Below are positions 56,941-64,000 of a DNA stretch of 64,000 bases, piece after piece; the stretch's first letter is position 1; every line of letters begins with the position of its first letter. A program made the position numbers and the translations under genes. Below the pieces are notes generated by a model. The model saw only the letters and a program-made list of their open reading frames with translations. It was not told where the DNA came from and did not search any database. This DNA is from Agrobacterium vitis (GTDB lineage: Bacteria; Pseudomonadota; Alphaproteobacteria; Rhizobiales; Rhizobiaceae), in assembly GCF_013426735.1 (NCBI RefSeq), contig NZ_AP023272.1, positions 389,501 through 453,500 of the forward strand. The letters run 5' to 3'.

Positions 56941-57510
56941 TTACGCTGCTTCTTCCTGAGTTTCGTCTTCTTCCACGGACTTGCCGCGCTTCGGGCCTTT
57001 GGCAAGATTGACTTCCACCAGCCGGACGGCTTCGGTTTCAGACATCTTGTTGACGGCGGCGATTTCACGCGCCATGCGATCCAGTGCGGCTTCATAGAGC
57101 TGACGCTCGGAATAGGACTGTTCCGGCTGGTGTTCGGCACGGAAAAGGTCGCGCACCACTTCGGCAATGGAAATCAGGTCGCCGGAATTGATTTTCGCAT
57201 CATATTCCTGTGCCCGGCGTGACCACATGGTCCGCTTGACACGTGCCTTGCCCTGAACGACTTTCAAAGCCCGATCAACAAAATCGGTTTCCGAAAGCTT
57301 GCGCATTCCGATGGTGACAGCCTTGGTGACCGGCACTTTCAAACGCATTTTATCTTTATCGAAATCGATTACAAAAAGCTCAAGCTTCATGCCCGCGACT
57401 TCCTGCTCTTCAATGGCGGTAATCGTACCGACGCCATGGGCCGGATAAACGATCGCCTCACCTGTCTTGAAGCCCTGACGCGTCGAGGATTTTTTCTGCT
57501 GGGTCGTCAT
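56941..57510 (-). CDS. carD: CarD/CdnL-family RNA polymerase-binding regulator
   Basis: CarD/CdnL binds the RNA polymerase beta subunit and stabilises open promoter complexes, mainly at rRNA and growth genes. The 189-residue protein has the N-terminal Tudor-like RNAP-interaction domain (GEAIVYPAHGVGTITAIEEQ) and a helical DNA-binding domain with WSRRAQEYDAKINSGDL. The C-terminus is acidic (EEDETQEEAA). GGGAG precedes the ATG. It follows fdxA on the same strand after a long gap, the usual alphaproteobacterial order. A GC-rich leader of about 100 bases with a GACGG/CCGTC hairpin precedes it. Confidence 0.93.
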   Translation of the reverse strand: MTTQQKKSSTRQGFKTGEAIVYPAHGVGTITAIEEQEVAGMKLELFVIDFDKDKMRLKVPVTKAVTIGMRKLSETDFVDRALKVVQGKARVKRTMWSRRAQEYDAKINSGDLISIAEVVRDLFRAEHQPEQSYSERQLYEAALDRMAREIAAVNKMSETEAVRLVEVNLAKGPKRGKSVEEDETQEEAA

Positions 57511-58242
57511 TCGCTCTAAAAACTCCCTGTTACTGTATCGGCGACAGCCGACCCCAGGCCGAAAGACCCGGATGAGACGGGGGAACCGTCGGGTGACTCC
57601 ATGCTGATCCAGTTACGATCAAACGAATAAAAGCACATCAGCGACAGAACCGGCGAGGTTTACATGTCACAAACATAACTTTCGTGGATTTTTCGGCTTT
57701 CGCGGTAGGTTTGGGCACACAAATGCCCTCACGTGTGGATCAGTTCTATAGGCTTAACATAAAAAAGTGAGGAAATCAATATTTTGCTGCCTTGCGACAG
57801 CTTGACGGCGGAAACTGTTCTTCTTTATGGGTGCGGTTTGACCTGTCATTGGCCAGCCTCGCCAAGGTAAAATAAAATATCTTTTAACCTATTGATTTTT
57901 TTAGAAATTCAGAAAATCGTCAAGCTGCGGTAACGATTCCTTTTGCTCGTTGACGCCGCCCTTGTCTCGTCAATTCGTTCACAATGACACGCAATTGCAT
58001 GGCTGCTGTCATAAAAAACAGAAGCTGCTATGCAGTTTTATCCCAAGTCTTAAACAGGTGAAGCTGAAGGCGTTTCAAATATCTCAAATGCGGCAAGGGC
58101 TTGAGACATTTGAAAAGGAATAGGACGATGTGATCGTCAACAGGCAGTCCATCGTCCATTGCCGCCCAATGGGCGGCACCAGGGGGAGGCGGCACCGGGG
58201 GCGGCATCCGGAATCGGGTGAGACCGCGTCGCAACTTGCCAA
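57511..58242. other. long gap between carD and fdxA
   Basis: The 732-base gap contains the GC-rich carD leader (about 57511-57620), an A+T-rich stretch (57640-58020) with no gene, and repeat copy B. TTGACG at 57802 could be a -35 element, but no good -10 follows. Confidence 0.55.
58045..58125 (-). repeat. dispersed palindromic repeat, copy B
   Basis: TTCAAATATCTCAA (58074-58087) pairs with TTGAGACATTTGAA (58101-58114) with one mismatch. It is related to copies A and C, in the orientation opposite to A. Confidence 0.8.
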
Positions 58243-58581
58243 TCAGTCGCCCGTGCCAGGCTTTTCCGAGAAATAAAGCTCGAACTTGCCTTCGACGCCA
58301 TCCATTTCCTTGGCTTCGGGCAAAGCATCGCGCTTGGTGGTGATATTTGGCCAGATCTGGGCAAACTCCGCATTGATTTTCAGCCACTTATCGAGACCCG
58401 GTTCCGTGTCCGGCTTGATGGCTTCCGCTGGACATTCCGGCTCGCATACACCGCAATCGATGCATTCATCGGGATTGATGGCCAGAAAATTCTCACCTTC
58501 GTAAAAACAGTCGACCGGGCATACTTCCACGCAATCGGTATATTTGCAGCGTATGCAGTTGTCAGTCACGATATACGTCAT
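58243..58581 (-). CDS. fdxA: ferredoxin FdxA (7Fe-8S type)
   Basis: FdxA is a cytoplasmic electron carrier with one 3Fe-4S and one 4Fe-4S cluster. The 112-residue protein starts [20 protein letters not shown] and has the cluster ligands in [18 protein letters not shown] and [12 protein letters not shown]; the first site keeps the extra residues of the seven-iron type. The C-terminal extension of about 45 residues is usual for FdxA. GGAGTA precedes the ATG. It is flanked by two copies of the dispersed repeat. Confidence 0.96.
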   Translation of the reverse strand: MTYIVTDNCIRCKYTDCVEVCPVDCFYEGENFLAINPDECIDCGVCEPECPAEAIKPDTEPGLDKWLKINAEFAQIWPNITTKRDALPEAKEMDGVEGKFELYFSEKPGTGD

Positions 58582-58933
58582 GCGGTACTCCAGAGATCTC
58601 TCGATGGCGAGTGCGACGCCGCGTCTTGCAGGAACGGATTAGGCAAGGAAAAATCGACTGTCCCATATCATGCACAGCTTTTTCCACAAGGGCAGTGAGC
58701 TACTGCTTTCCAGAACTGTTAGCAAGGATAAATCATCCCTATCTCGCTGCGATAGAGGTCGATTTTCCTAGTGTCCGTCAGGCGCTTCCCAAACCAGACC
58801 GCCCAGCTCTGATACCAGGCATGAAGATACGGCGTATCCTTGCCTTCCGCAGATTTCGAATATCTCCAATGCATCAAAGGCTTGAGATATTCGAAAATGG
58901 AAAATGGCCGGCTATTTTCGGTGGCCCTTCGTG
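58582..58933. other. gap between fdxA and the S4 protein gene
   Basis: The 352-base gap is mainly repeat copy C (58777-58905). A 72-codon - strand frame here (58719-58937) reads through the repeat and is not called as a gene. Confidence 0.6.
58777..58905 (-). repeat. dispersed palindromic repeat, copy C
   Basis: TTCGAATATCTCCAA (58855-58869) pairs with TTGAGATATTCGAA (58882-58895) with one bulge. The CGAA/TTCG positions covary with copy A, where the same places are CAAA/TTTG. Confidence 0.85.
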
Positions 58934-59335
58934 TCAATCGTCGCCATCCATCAGGCGGTCCATTTGCCGGCGCTCGCGCTTGGTCGGACGACCGGAGCCG
59001 GGAAGTCTTTGTGCCTGTTCGAAAGCGGTCATGGCGTCTCGGGGCGGGCGCGGCGGTGACTGGTCTTCATAGAGAAGTTTCGCCTGCTCGTAAGGGCCGC
59101 GATGCGTGCCGGGCTGGCGAACGACAAGTTTCATGTCGTGATTTGGAAGGGTGATATCCAGCACGTCGCCGGGCCGGACAATGATGCTGGGCTGCTTGGC
59201 GGATTTGCCATTGACCCGTACCCGGCCCGAGACGATCTGTTGCTGGGCTAGCGTTCGGGATTTGAAAATTCGCGCAAAAAACAGCCACTTGTCGATCCGT
59301 TGAGAGGGTCCGGCGAGTGGCTGTTGTTCGCTCAT
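58934..59335 (-). CDS. S4-domain RNA-binding protein (HslR-like)
   Basis: HslR (Hsp15)-like proteins bind stalled 50S subunits carrying peptidyl-tRNA during stress. The 133-residue protein has the S4 fold RIDKWLFFARIFKSRTLAQQ and GRVRVNGKSAKQPSIIVRPG, with a basic C-terminal tail (GRPTKRERRQMDRL). Its ATG lies three bases after the stop of the helicase gene, so the two are almost certainly co-transcribed. Confidence 0.88.
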   Translation of the reverse strand: MSEQQPLAGPSQRIDKWLFFARIFKSRTLAQQQIVSGRVRVNGKSAKQPSIIVRPGDVLDITLPNHDMKLVVRQPGTHRGPYEQAKLLYEDQSPPRPPRDAMTAFEQAQRLPGSGRPTKRERRQMDRLMDGDD

Positions 59336-59338
59336 GTC

Positions 59339-62300
59339 TTACTTCTTCATCTGCTCCTTCAAGGCAGCCAGTTTGGCGAAAGGAGAATCCGGGTCGATCG
59401 GCTTTTCCTTGCGCGGCGGCTTTGCCTCGAAACGCTGCGGCTGGGTTGATTTTGTGTCCCTGTCGCGGTCCTTACGCGGACCGCGATCATCGCGGTCGCC
59501 CCGGTTTGCGTGCTTGTCGCGGTTGCCGTCCCGGTCGCGGGGCTTGCCGTGATGGCCACCCTCGCGGCGCTTGTCATCGCGGTCACGGCCACCTTCTGTA
59601 CGGGCACCTTCGGGACGAGCGTCCGGTTTCTGCTCGCCCTGCTGCGGGGCGCGCTTTGCACCCTGCGGACGGCGGTCGCCCTGTTGTGGACGTCCGGCCT
59701 GGCGCTGGTTGTCGTTGCGTCCACCAGGACGCCACAGCAGAACCGGCTTGGGTTCCGTTGGTCCTTCCGGATTGGCAAGAAGGTCAGCGGATGGAGCCTC
59801 GGTCGCTGCAACTTCGGCCTCTTTGACCTCCGCTGGTGCTTCTAGCGTTGCTTCGGCGCTGATCTCAGCACTTGGGACGGTCTCGAGCGCTGCCGGTTCA
59901 GCAGTGACAGTTTCCGTCGCTGAGGCTTCGCCATGCTGATCCGCATCGTCTTCGTCGGTTTTTTCGACGCTTTCGGCTGTCTGCGTTGGTGCATTGGCGG
60001 CTGGTGCGGCAGGCTTGTCATCCTGGGTGCCTAGGAAGGCCTGGGCCTCTTCCGCCTTAACGGCATCGGCGCGGTAGCCGAGGCCCTTCAGGATTTCTTC
60101 CATGTCATCGGGTGTCGCACCGAGGATGGAGAGCATGGCCGTGGTGGTGGTGAAGCGGCGGCCATCGTAAGCACCGTCCGGGCGCGGCGTGGTGCCCGGC
60201 TTCCATTGCAACAACGGACGGATCAGATCCGCCAACCGCTCGAGAATGTCGATGCGCACGGCGCGCTTGCCCAGGAAGCGGAAACCCGCCAGCTTGTAGA
60301 AATTACGCTCAAAGCTTGGATCAGTCACCACTGAGGTGCGGCCTGCGGCCAGAACCGGAATGAGATCGCCATAGCCGGGCTTGTCCAGACCATCGTTCTT
60401 CAAGGCCCAGAGCAGGGTGATCAGCTCCGCCGGAGCGGGCTTCAACAGCGCTGGCATGAAGATGTGATAGGCGCCGAAGCGCACGCCGTAGCGGCGCATG
60501 GAGGCGCGTGCATCCTGGTCCAGCGATTTCACCTCTTCGGTGACGTCGCGGCGGAACAGAATTCCAAGCCCTTCCACCAGCTGGAAGGCCAATCCCTTGG
60601 AGAGGCCCTGCAAGTCCTCGGCCCGCGACAGATCGTCGAGTGGCTTCAGAATGGTCGAGATATGATGATTGACGAAGCGTTCGATGCGGGCGACGACGTG
60701 CTCGCGCGCATTGCCGCTCAGCGGTTCATCCGCCAGCAGCAGAATGCGGGGGCGCATGATGTGATCCGATCCGGTCAGCCGGGCGACGGGATCACCCAGC
60801 CACCGGACGAGACCGTCGGAACTGAGCGCCAGATCCCCATTGCCCGAAGCATGCAATCTGGCAGCCCGCGCTTCGAATTCCAGGCCAAGCGCCTTTTGGG
60901 CAGCAGTTTGCACCGCCTTGGCGTCCGGCCCCTCGGTTCCAGAGATCGGCGTAAACCGGAATCCGGAGAGTTGGCCCACGTGATGTCCTTCGACGAAGAC
61001 ATCACCGTTCACACTGATTTCAGCTTCCAGCATCCCATTCTCTCTCAAGCGCTTCATAAGCACAGATGTCCTGCGATCAACAAAGCGTTTCGTCAACCTT
61101 TCATGTAACGCGTCAGACAATCGATCTTCGATTTCCCGCGTCTTTTCTTGCCAGTGTGTCGGATCGGCAAGCCAACCTGGCCGGTTCGACACATACGTCC
61201 AAGTTCGGATCTGCGCAATGCGCGCAGAAAGAGTATCTATCTCGCCGTCTGTCCGGTCGGAGCGATGCACCTGCTCTGCCATGAAATCTTCGTTCACACT
61301 ACCGTGCCGGGCAAGGTCGGAATAGAGGGTAAGAATCAGATCGGCATGTTGTGCCGGGGTAATTCGCCGATAATCCGGTAATGCGCAGGCATCCCATAGC
61401 AGCGAGACCCGATTTGGCGACGAAGCCAGGTCCTGGACCTCCGGATAGCGGGCCAGATAATCCAGCGCCTGCTGATCGATTGCCGGCAGCGCCCGCACCA
61501 GTCCAGTCACCTTGGGGGCGGCATCGAGGCTGCGGCGCAGGTTGGCAATCGAGGAAAAATCGAACTGGGCCGTGCGCCATTGCAGCACCTTGACCGGATC
61601 GAAATGGTGGCTTTGCAGCCGATCCACCAGTTCCGGCTCAAACGGATCGACCCGTCCTGTGACGCCGAACGTGCCATCCTTCAGATGGCGTCCGGCGCGT
61701 CCAGCAATCTGGCCCAGTTCTCCGGGGTTGAGATTGCGGAACTGATAGCCATCGAATTTGCGGTCCTGGGCAAAGGCAACATGATCGACATCGAGGTTCA
61801 GGCCCATGCCGATCGCATCGGTCGCGACAAGATATTCGACATCGCCGGATTGATAGAGGCCGACCTGGGCATTGCGGGTGCGCGGGCTGAGTGCGCCGAG
61901 CACCACAGCGGCCCCGCCGCGCTGGCGACGGATCAATTCGGCAATGGAATACACCTCGTCGGCGGAGAAGGCGACGATTGCCGTGCGTTGCGGCAGCCGG
62001 GTGATCTTCTTTTCGCCGGCATAAAACAGCTGCGACAGGCGTGGACGCTCAACGACAGTAATACCCGGCAGCAGATGCTGAAGGATTGGCTTCATCGTCG
62101 CCGAACCAAGCAGCAGGGTTTCCTCGCGTCCGCGCAGATGCAAGAGCCGATCGGTGAAAATATGGCCGCGCTCGAGATCGCCCGCCAACTGGATTTCATC
62201 AATGGCCACGAACGCGACTTTGGTTTCGCGCGGCAGCGCTTCGACGGTGCAGACGGAAAACCTTGCATTGGGCGGGGTGATCTTTTCCTCGCCTGTGATA

Positions 62301-62482
62301 AGGGCGACATGCGCTGCGCCGACCCGCTCGACCACCCGCGTATAAACTTCGCGCGCCAGCAACCGCAAAGGCAGGCCGATCATACCCGACCCATGGGCAA
62401 CCATGCGCTCGATGGCATAATGGGTCTTGCCCGTATTGGTCGGCCCCAGCACAGCAATGACGCTGCGGCCGCTCAGGATCAT
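59339..62482 (-). CDS. Suv3/MgpS-like superfamily 2 RNA helicase
   Basis: The 1047-residue protein is an SF2 helicase of the Suv3 (mitochondrial degradosome) family. The helicase core has P-loop VLGPTNTGKTHYAIERMV near residue 12, VAIDEIQLAGD (motif II, DEIQ) and GLNLDVDHVAF in the second RecA fold, with QIAGRAGR as motif VI. After about residue 830 the protein becomes low-complexity: an acidic/alanine-rich stretch and then an Arg-Asp-Gly-rich tail (GDRDDRGPRKDRDRD-like) to the C-terminus. The start MILSGRSVIAV is chosen by similarity; a GTG at 62560 would add 26 residues. It is co-transcribed with the S4 protein. Confidence 0.9.
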   Translation of the reverse strand: MILSGRSVIAVLGPTNTGKTHYAIERMVAHGSGMIGLPLRLLAREVYTRVVERVGAAHVALITGEEKITPPNARFSVCTVEALPRETKVAFVAIDEIQLAGDLERGHIFTDRLLHLRGREETLLLGSATMKPILQHLLPGITVVERPRLSQLFYAGEKKITRLPQRTAIVAFSADEVYSIAELIRRQRGGAAVVLGALSPRTRNAQVGLYQSGDVEYLVATDAIGMGLNLDVDHVAFAQDRKFDGYQFRNLNPGELGQIAGRAGRHLKDGTFGVTGRVDPFEPELVDRLQSHHFDPVKVLQWRTAQFDFSSIANLRRSLDAAPKVTGLVRALPAIDQQALDYLARYPEVQDLASSPNRVSLLWDACALPDYRRITPAQHADLILTLYSDLARHGSVNEDFMAEQVHRSDRTDGEIDTLSARIAQIRTWTYVSNRPGWLADPTHWQEKTREIEDRLSDALHERLTKRFVDRRTSVLMKRLRENGMLEAEISVNGDVFVEGHHVGQLSGFRFTPISGTEGPDAKAVQTAAQKALGLEFEARAARLHASGNGDLALSSDGLVRWLGDPVARLTGSDHIMRPRILLLADEPLSGNAREHVVARIERFVNHHISTILKPLDDLSRAEDLQGLSKGLAFQLVEGLGILFRRDVTEEVKSLDQDARASMRRYGVRFGAYHIFMPALLKPAPAELITLLWALKNDGLDKPGYGDLIPVLAAGRTSVVTDPSFERNFYKLAGFRFLGKRAVRIDILERLADLIRPLLQWKPGTTPRPDGAYDGRRFTTTTAMLSILGATPDDMEEILKGLGYRADAVKAEEAQAFLGTQDDKPAAPAANAPTQTAESVEKTDEDDADQHGEASATETVTAEPAALETVPSAEISAEATLEAPAEVKEAEVAATEAPSADLLANPEGPTEPKPVLLWRPGGRNDNQRQAGRPQQGDRRPQGAKRAPQQGEQKPDARPEGARTEGGRDRDDKRREGGHHGKPRDRDGNRDKHANRGDRDDRGPRKDRDRDTKSTQPQRFEAKPPRKEKPIDPDSPFAKLAALKEQMKK

Positions 62483-62946
62483 GGGTTGCGAAGTCAAATC
62501 GTCGCTCCGGACTGCACTGTCAAAAGAAGATGGTAACAGTCTATCTTCCTTCGGGACCACACATGGCGATGCCTTGGAGCAAAGGCAAGAAAAGATTTGC
62601 CCAGAAGGTGCTTTTCCGGCTCTGGAGGCGAATAGGAGGAAAATAACCTCAGGTTGTGACGCATTTCACTCATTTTCCGCAGCAGGCGTTGATTCGGAAC
62701 AGCTAAAGAACGAATCGGCGACGAATCGCTGACTCCCGAATTTTCAGGTTTTGTTCCAATCTTCATCTTGTGGGTCATTGGCCTAAGGCGAGCAAGATGA
62801 TGGAGGCCACTTACAACCGGAACCGTTGCCGGTTTCCAGAATGCAAAGCGATGAGATGAAAGGAGAGATCGGGCGGAACAATACAGTGTCTGGATCATTA
62901 TAGGGACACATGAATTAAGACATGCTGAAAAGTAAAGGGAAACACC
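62483..62946. other. gap with candidate sigma-factor promoter
   Basis: The gap between the helicase and the DUF3309 gene holds GGAAC-N16-CATT at 62875-62899. A basic 25-codon frame at 62569 is not called as a gene. No other feature is seen. Confidence 0.5.
62875..62899 (+). promoter_or_regulatory. candidate EcfG-type general stress promoter
   Basis: GGAAC (62875-62879), 16 bases, then CATT (62896-62899), against the alphaproteobacterial EcfG pattern GGAAC-N16/17-CGTT. It would start transcription about 40 bases before the DUF3309 ATG. Confidence 0.4.
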
Positions 62947-63102
62947 ATGCTAGGCACAATTCTCGTCATCATCCTCATATTGTTGCTGCTTGGGGCGCTT
63001 CCGACTTGGGGTCATAGCCGCAACTGGGGCTATGGTCCGTCCGGCGGCTTGGGTTTGGTTGTGGTCATCATCATTATTCTGCTGCTTATGGGCCGTATCT
63101 GA
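62947..63102 (+). CDS. DUF3309 small membrane protein
   Basis: The 51-residue product is MLGTILVIILILLLLGALPT at the N-terminus, then WGHSRNWGYGPSGGLG and a second hydrophobic helix ending LLLMGRI. This is the DUF3309 pattern: two short membrane helices with a Gly/Trp-rich loop. Function is unknown. AAAGGG lies upstream. It precedes the glycine-zipper lipoprotein by 34 bases, probably one operon, possibly from a stress promoter. Confidence 0.85.
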   Translation: MLGTILVIILILLLLGALPTWGHSRNWGYGPSGGLGLVVVIIIILLLMGRI

Positions 63103-63136
63103 CGGTTATCCAGGCCAGGAAGAAGAGGAAGTTTTT

Positions 63137-63394
63137 ATGAAAAAGACAGTGATTGCAGTCGCCATGCTCTTGCCGATGATTGCGTCTTGTACGCCGACGG
63201 AGCGCGGTGCCTCGATTGGTGCAGCATCCGGCGCGGTCATCGGTGGCGTTGCTACCAATTCGGTTGGTGGTGCTGCGGTGGGTGCGGTCGGCGGTGGTGT
63301 GATTGGCGCTTTGATTGGCCAGTCAACAGAGCGTCGTGGCTACTGCGTTTACCGTGACCGTTACGGTCGCCAATACGAGCGCCGCTGCCGTTAA
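63137..63394 (+). CDS. glycine-zipper outer-membrane lipoprotein
   Basis: The 85-residue protein has a lipoprotein signal (MKKTVIAVAMLLPMIASC, Cys18) and a glycine zipper GASIGAASGAVIGGVAT-like stretch repeated to about residue 62, then a basic tail YRDRYGRQYERRCR. Such proteins insert in the outer membrane and are often stress-induced. GAAGAGGAAG precedes the ATG. It follows the DUF3309 gene and ends before a bidirectional terminator. Confidence 0.87.
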   Translation: MKKTVIAVAMLLPMIASCTPTERGASIGAASGAVIGGVATNSVGGAAVGAVGGGVIGALIGQSTERRGYCVYRDRYGRQYERRCR

Positions 63395-63414
63395 GCGGCA
63401 TAGATTTGAATGCG

Positions 63415-63444
63415 AAAAGCCGCCGGAGCGATCCGGCGGCTTTT
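63415..63444. terminator. bidirectional terminator
   Basis: AAAAGCCGCCGGA (63415-63427) and TCCGGCGGCTTTT (63432-63444) form a perfect 13-base-pair stem with loop GCGA. It separates the lipoprotein gene from convergent phbB. Confidence 0.9.
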
Positions 63445-63489
63445 GTTTGTTGGGATAAGGCAATAGCGGGTGGAGCAAAGCCGATGCAG

Positions 63490-64000
63490 TCAGACGAAGA
63501 ATTGGCCACCATTGGCGGAAATCGTTGAGCCGGTGATGAAACCGGCGTCATCGGACGCGAGAAACACCACGATACGGGCAATTTCCTCCGGTTCGCCGAG
63601 GCGTCCGACTGGAATTTGCGGAATGATCCGCTCGTTCAAGACTTTTTCCGGGATCGCCCGGACCATTTCCGTGCCGATATAGCCCGGGCAAATGGCGTTA
63701 ACGGTAATATTCTTCGCCGCACCTTCCTGGGCAAGCGCCTTGGTAAAGCCGAGATCGCCAGCCTTGGCGGCAGAATAATTGGCTTGGCCCATCTGGCCCT
63801 TCTGGCCGTTGATGGAGGAAATGTTGATGACGCGGCCAAAGCTGCGGTCGCGCATGCCCGTCCAGACCGGGTGGGTGACATTGAACAGACCACTCAGATT
63901 GGTGCCGATCACATCGTTCCACTGTTCAGGCGTCATTTTATGGAACATGGCATCACGGGTAATGCCAGCGTTGTTGACAAGGATTTCAACCGGCCCGAGG
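63490..64000 (-). CDS. phbB: acetoacetyl-CoA reductase, 5' end missing
   Basis: PhbB reduces acetoacetyl-CoA to (R)-3-hydroxybutyryl-CoA for polyhydroxybutyrate storage. About 170 C-terminal residues are visible; the frame runs out of the right edge. It contains ILVNNAGITRDAMFHKM, the SDR active-site pair in GQANYSAAKAGDLGF (Tyr, Lys) and ICPGYIGTEMV, and ends GSTISANGGQFFV. These are the signatures of PhbB within the short-chain dehydrogenases. The partner thiolase is not in the window. Confidence 0.92.
   Translation of the reverse strand, partial: LGPVEILVNNAGITRDAMFHKMTPEQWNDVIGTNLSGLFNVTHPVWTGMRDRSFGRVINISSINGQKGQMGQANYSAAKAGDLGFTKALAQEGAAKNITVNAICPGYIGTEMVRAIPEKVLNERIIPQIPVGRLGEPEEIARIVVFLASDDAGFITGSTISANGGQFFV

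Noticed and set aside
57802..57830. TTGACG as a promoter in the carD-fdxA gap
   Set aside because: No convincing -10 element at the right distance.
58141..58210. Short direct repeats of GGCGGCACC near the fdxA end
   Set aside because: Only two imperfect copies; low-complexity GC sequence is enough to explain them.
58719..58937. 72-codon - strand frame upstream of fdxA
   Set aside because: It reads through repeat copy C and has no independent evidence of translation.
62563..62646. Very basic 25-27 codon frame (MAMPWSKGKKRF...)
   Set aside because: No Shine-Dalgarno and no recognised small ribosomal protein; chance cannot be excluded.

Overview
The window looks like chromosomal DNA of a Rhizobiaceae alphaproteobacterium of the Agrobacterium/Allorhizobium/Rhizobium group. 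Supporting signs are the cyclic beta-1,2-glucan pair ndvA and ndvB, a LuxR-type regulator between pyc and ndvA (the position of expR in Sinorhizobium), a class of about 1600-residue NAD-glutamate dehydrogenase, a DUF1013/TrcR cell-cycle regulator, CarD beside ferredoxin FdxA, and many rhizobial-style intergenic palindromes. No insertion sequence, phage gene, CRISPR array, tRNA or rRNA was found. Most of the window is conserved core chromosome.

Layout: (1) 1-8.7 kb is a + strand block hemE-hemJ-rho-mnmE-mnmG-rsmG-parA-parB. In alphaproteobacteria oriC usually lies beside hemE, so the origin is probably just left of the window. Two parS sites sit at 4344 and 6289, one overlapping the mnmE stop codon and one inside rsmG, next to the chromosomal ParAB segregation genes. 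(2) 8.8-13.2 kb is a - strand block leuS-lptE-holA, followed by a YggS-type PLP protein, trcR, acsA (acetyl-CoA synthetase) and a small zincin. (3) 18-35 kb holds pyc, the ExpR-like regulator, ndvA (glucan exporter), an M20 amidohydrolase and the giant ndvB (glucan synthase). (4) 35-48 kb is a metabolic stretch: LysE exporter, Atg22/UMF1-like MFS protein, NAD-glutamate dehydrogenase, pyridoxal kinase, beta-carbonic anhydrase, a RoxA-like di-haem cytochrome, an MltB-type lytic transglycosylase and asd. (5) 48-57 kb holds an MHS-family transporter with a large extra periplasmic domain, a PAP2 phosphatase, leuB and leuD, a CitE-like lyase with a DUF1737 protein, and a soluble chemoreceptor-like coiled-coil protein. 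(6) 57-64 kb has a Suv3-like RNA helicase, an HslR-like S4 protein, fdxA and carD on the - strand, then two small envelope proteins (DUF3309 and a glycine-zipper lipoprotein) and the end of phbB.

Functional themes: haem synthesis, chromosome segregation and tRNA modification near the origin; acetate, pyruvate and glutamate central metabolism; periplasmic cyclic glucan synthesis and export next to a quorum-sensing regulator; and lysine/leucine biosynthesis.

The least explained signals are non-coding. One is a dispersed palindromic repeat (three copies, at about 26.0, 58.1 and 58.9 kb) whose hairpin arms covary and which can be read as a short protein frame. There are also several other nested palindromes in gaps, a hairpin abutting the ribosome-binding site of the TTG-started pyc gene, and a double hairpin leader before asd.
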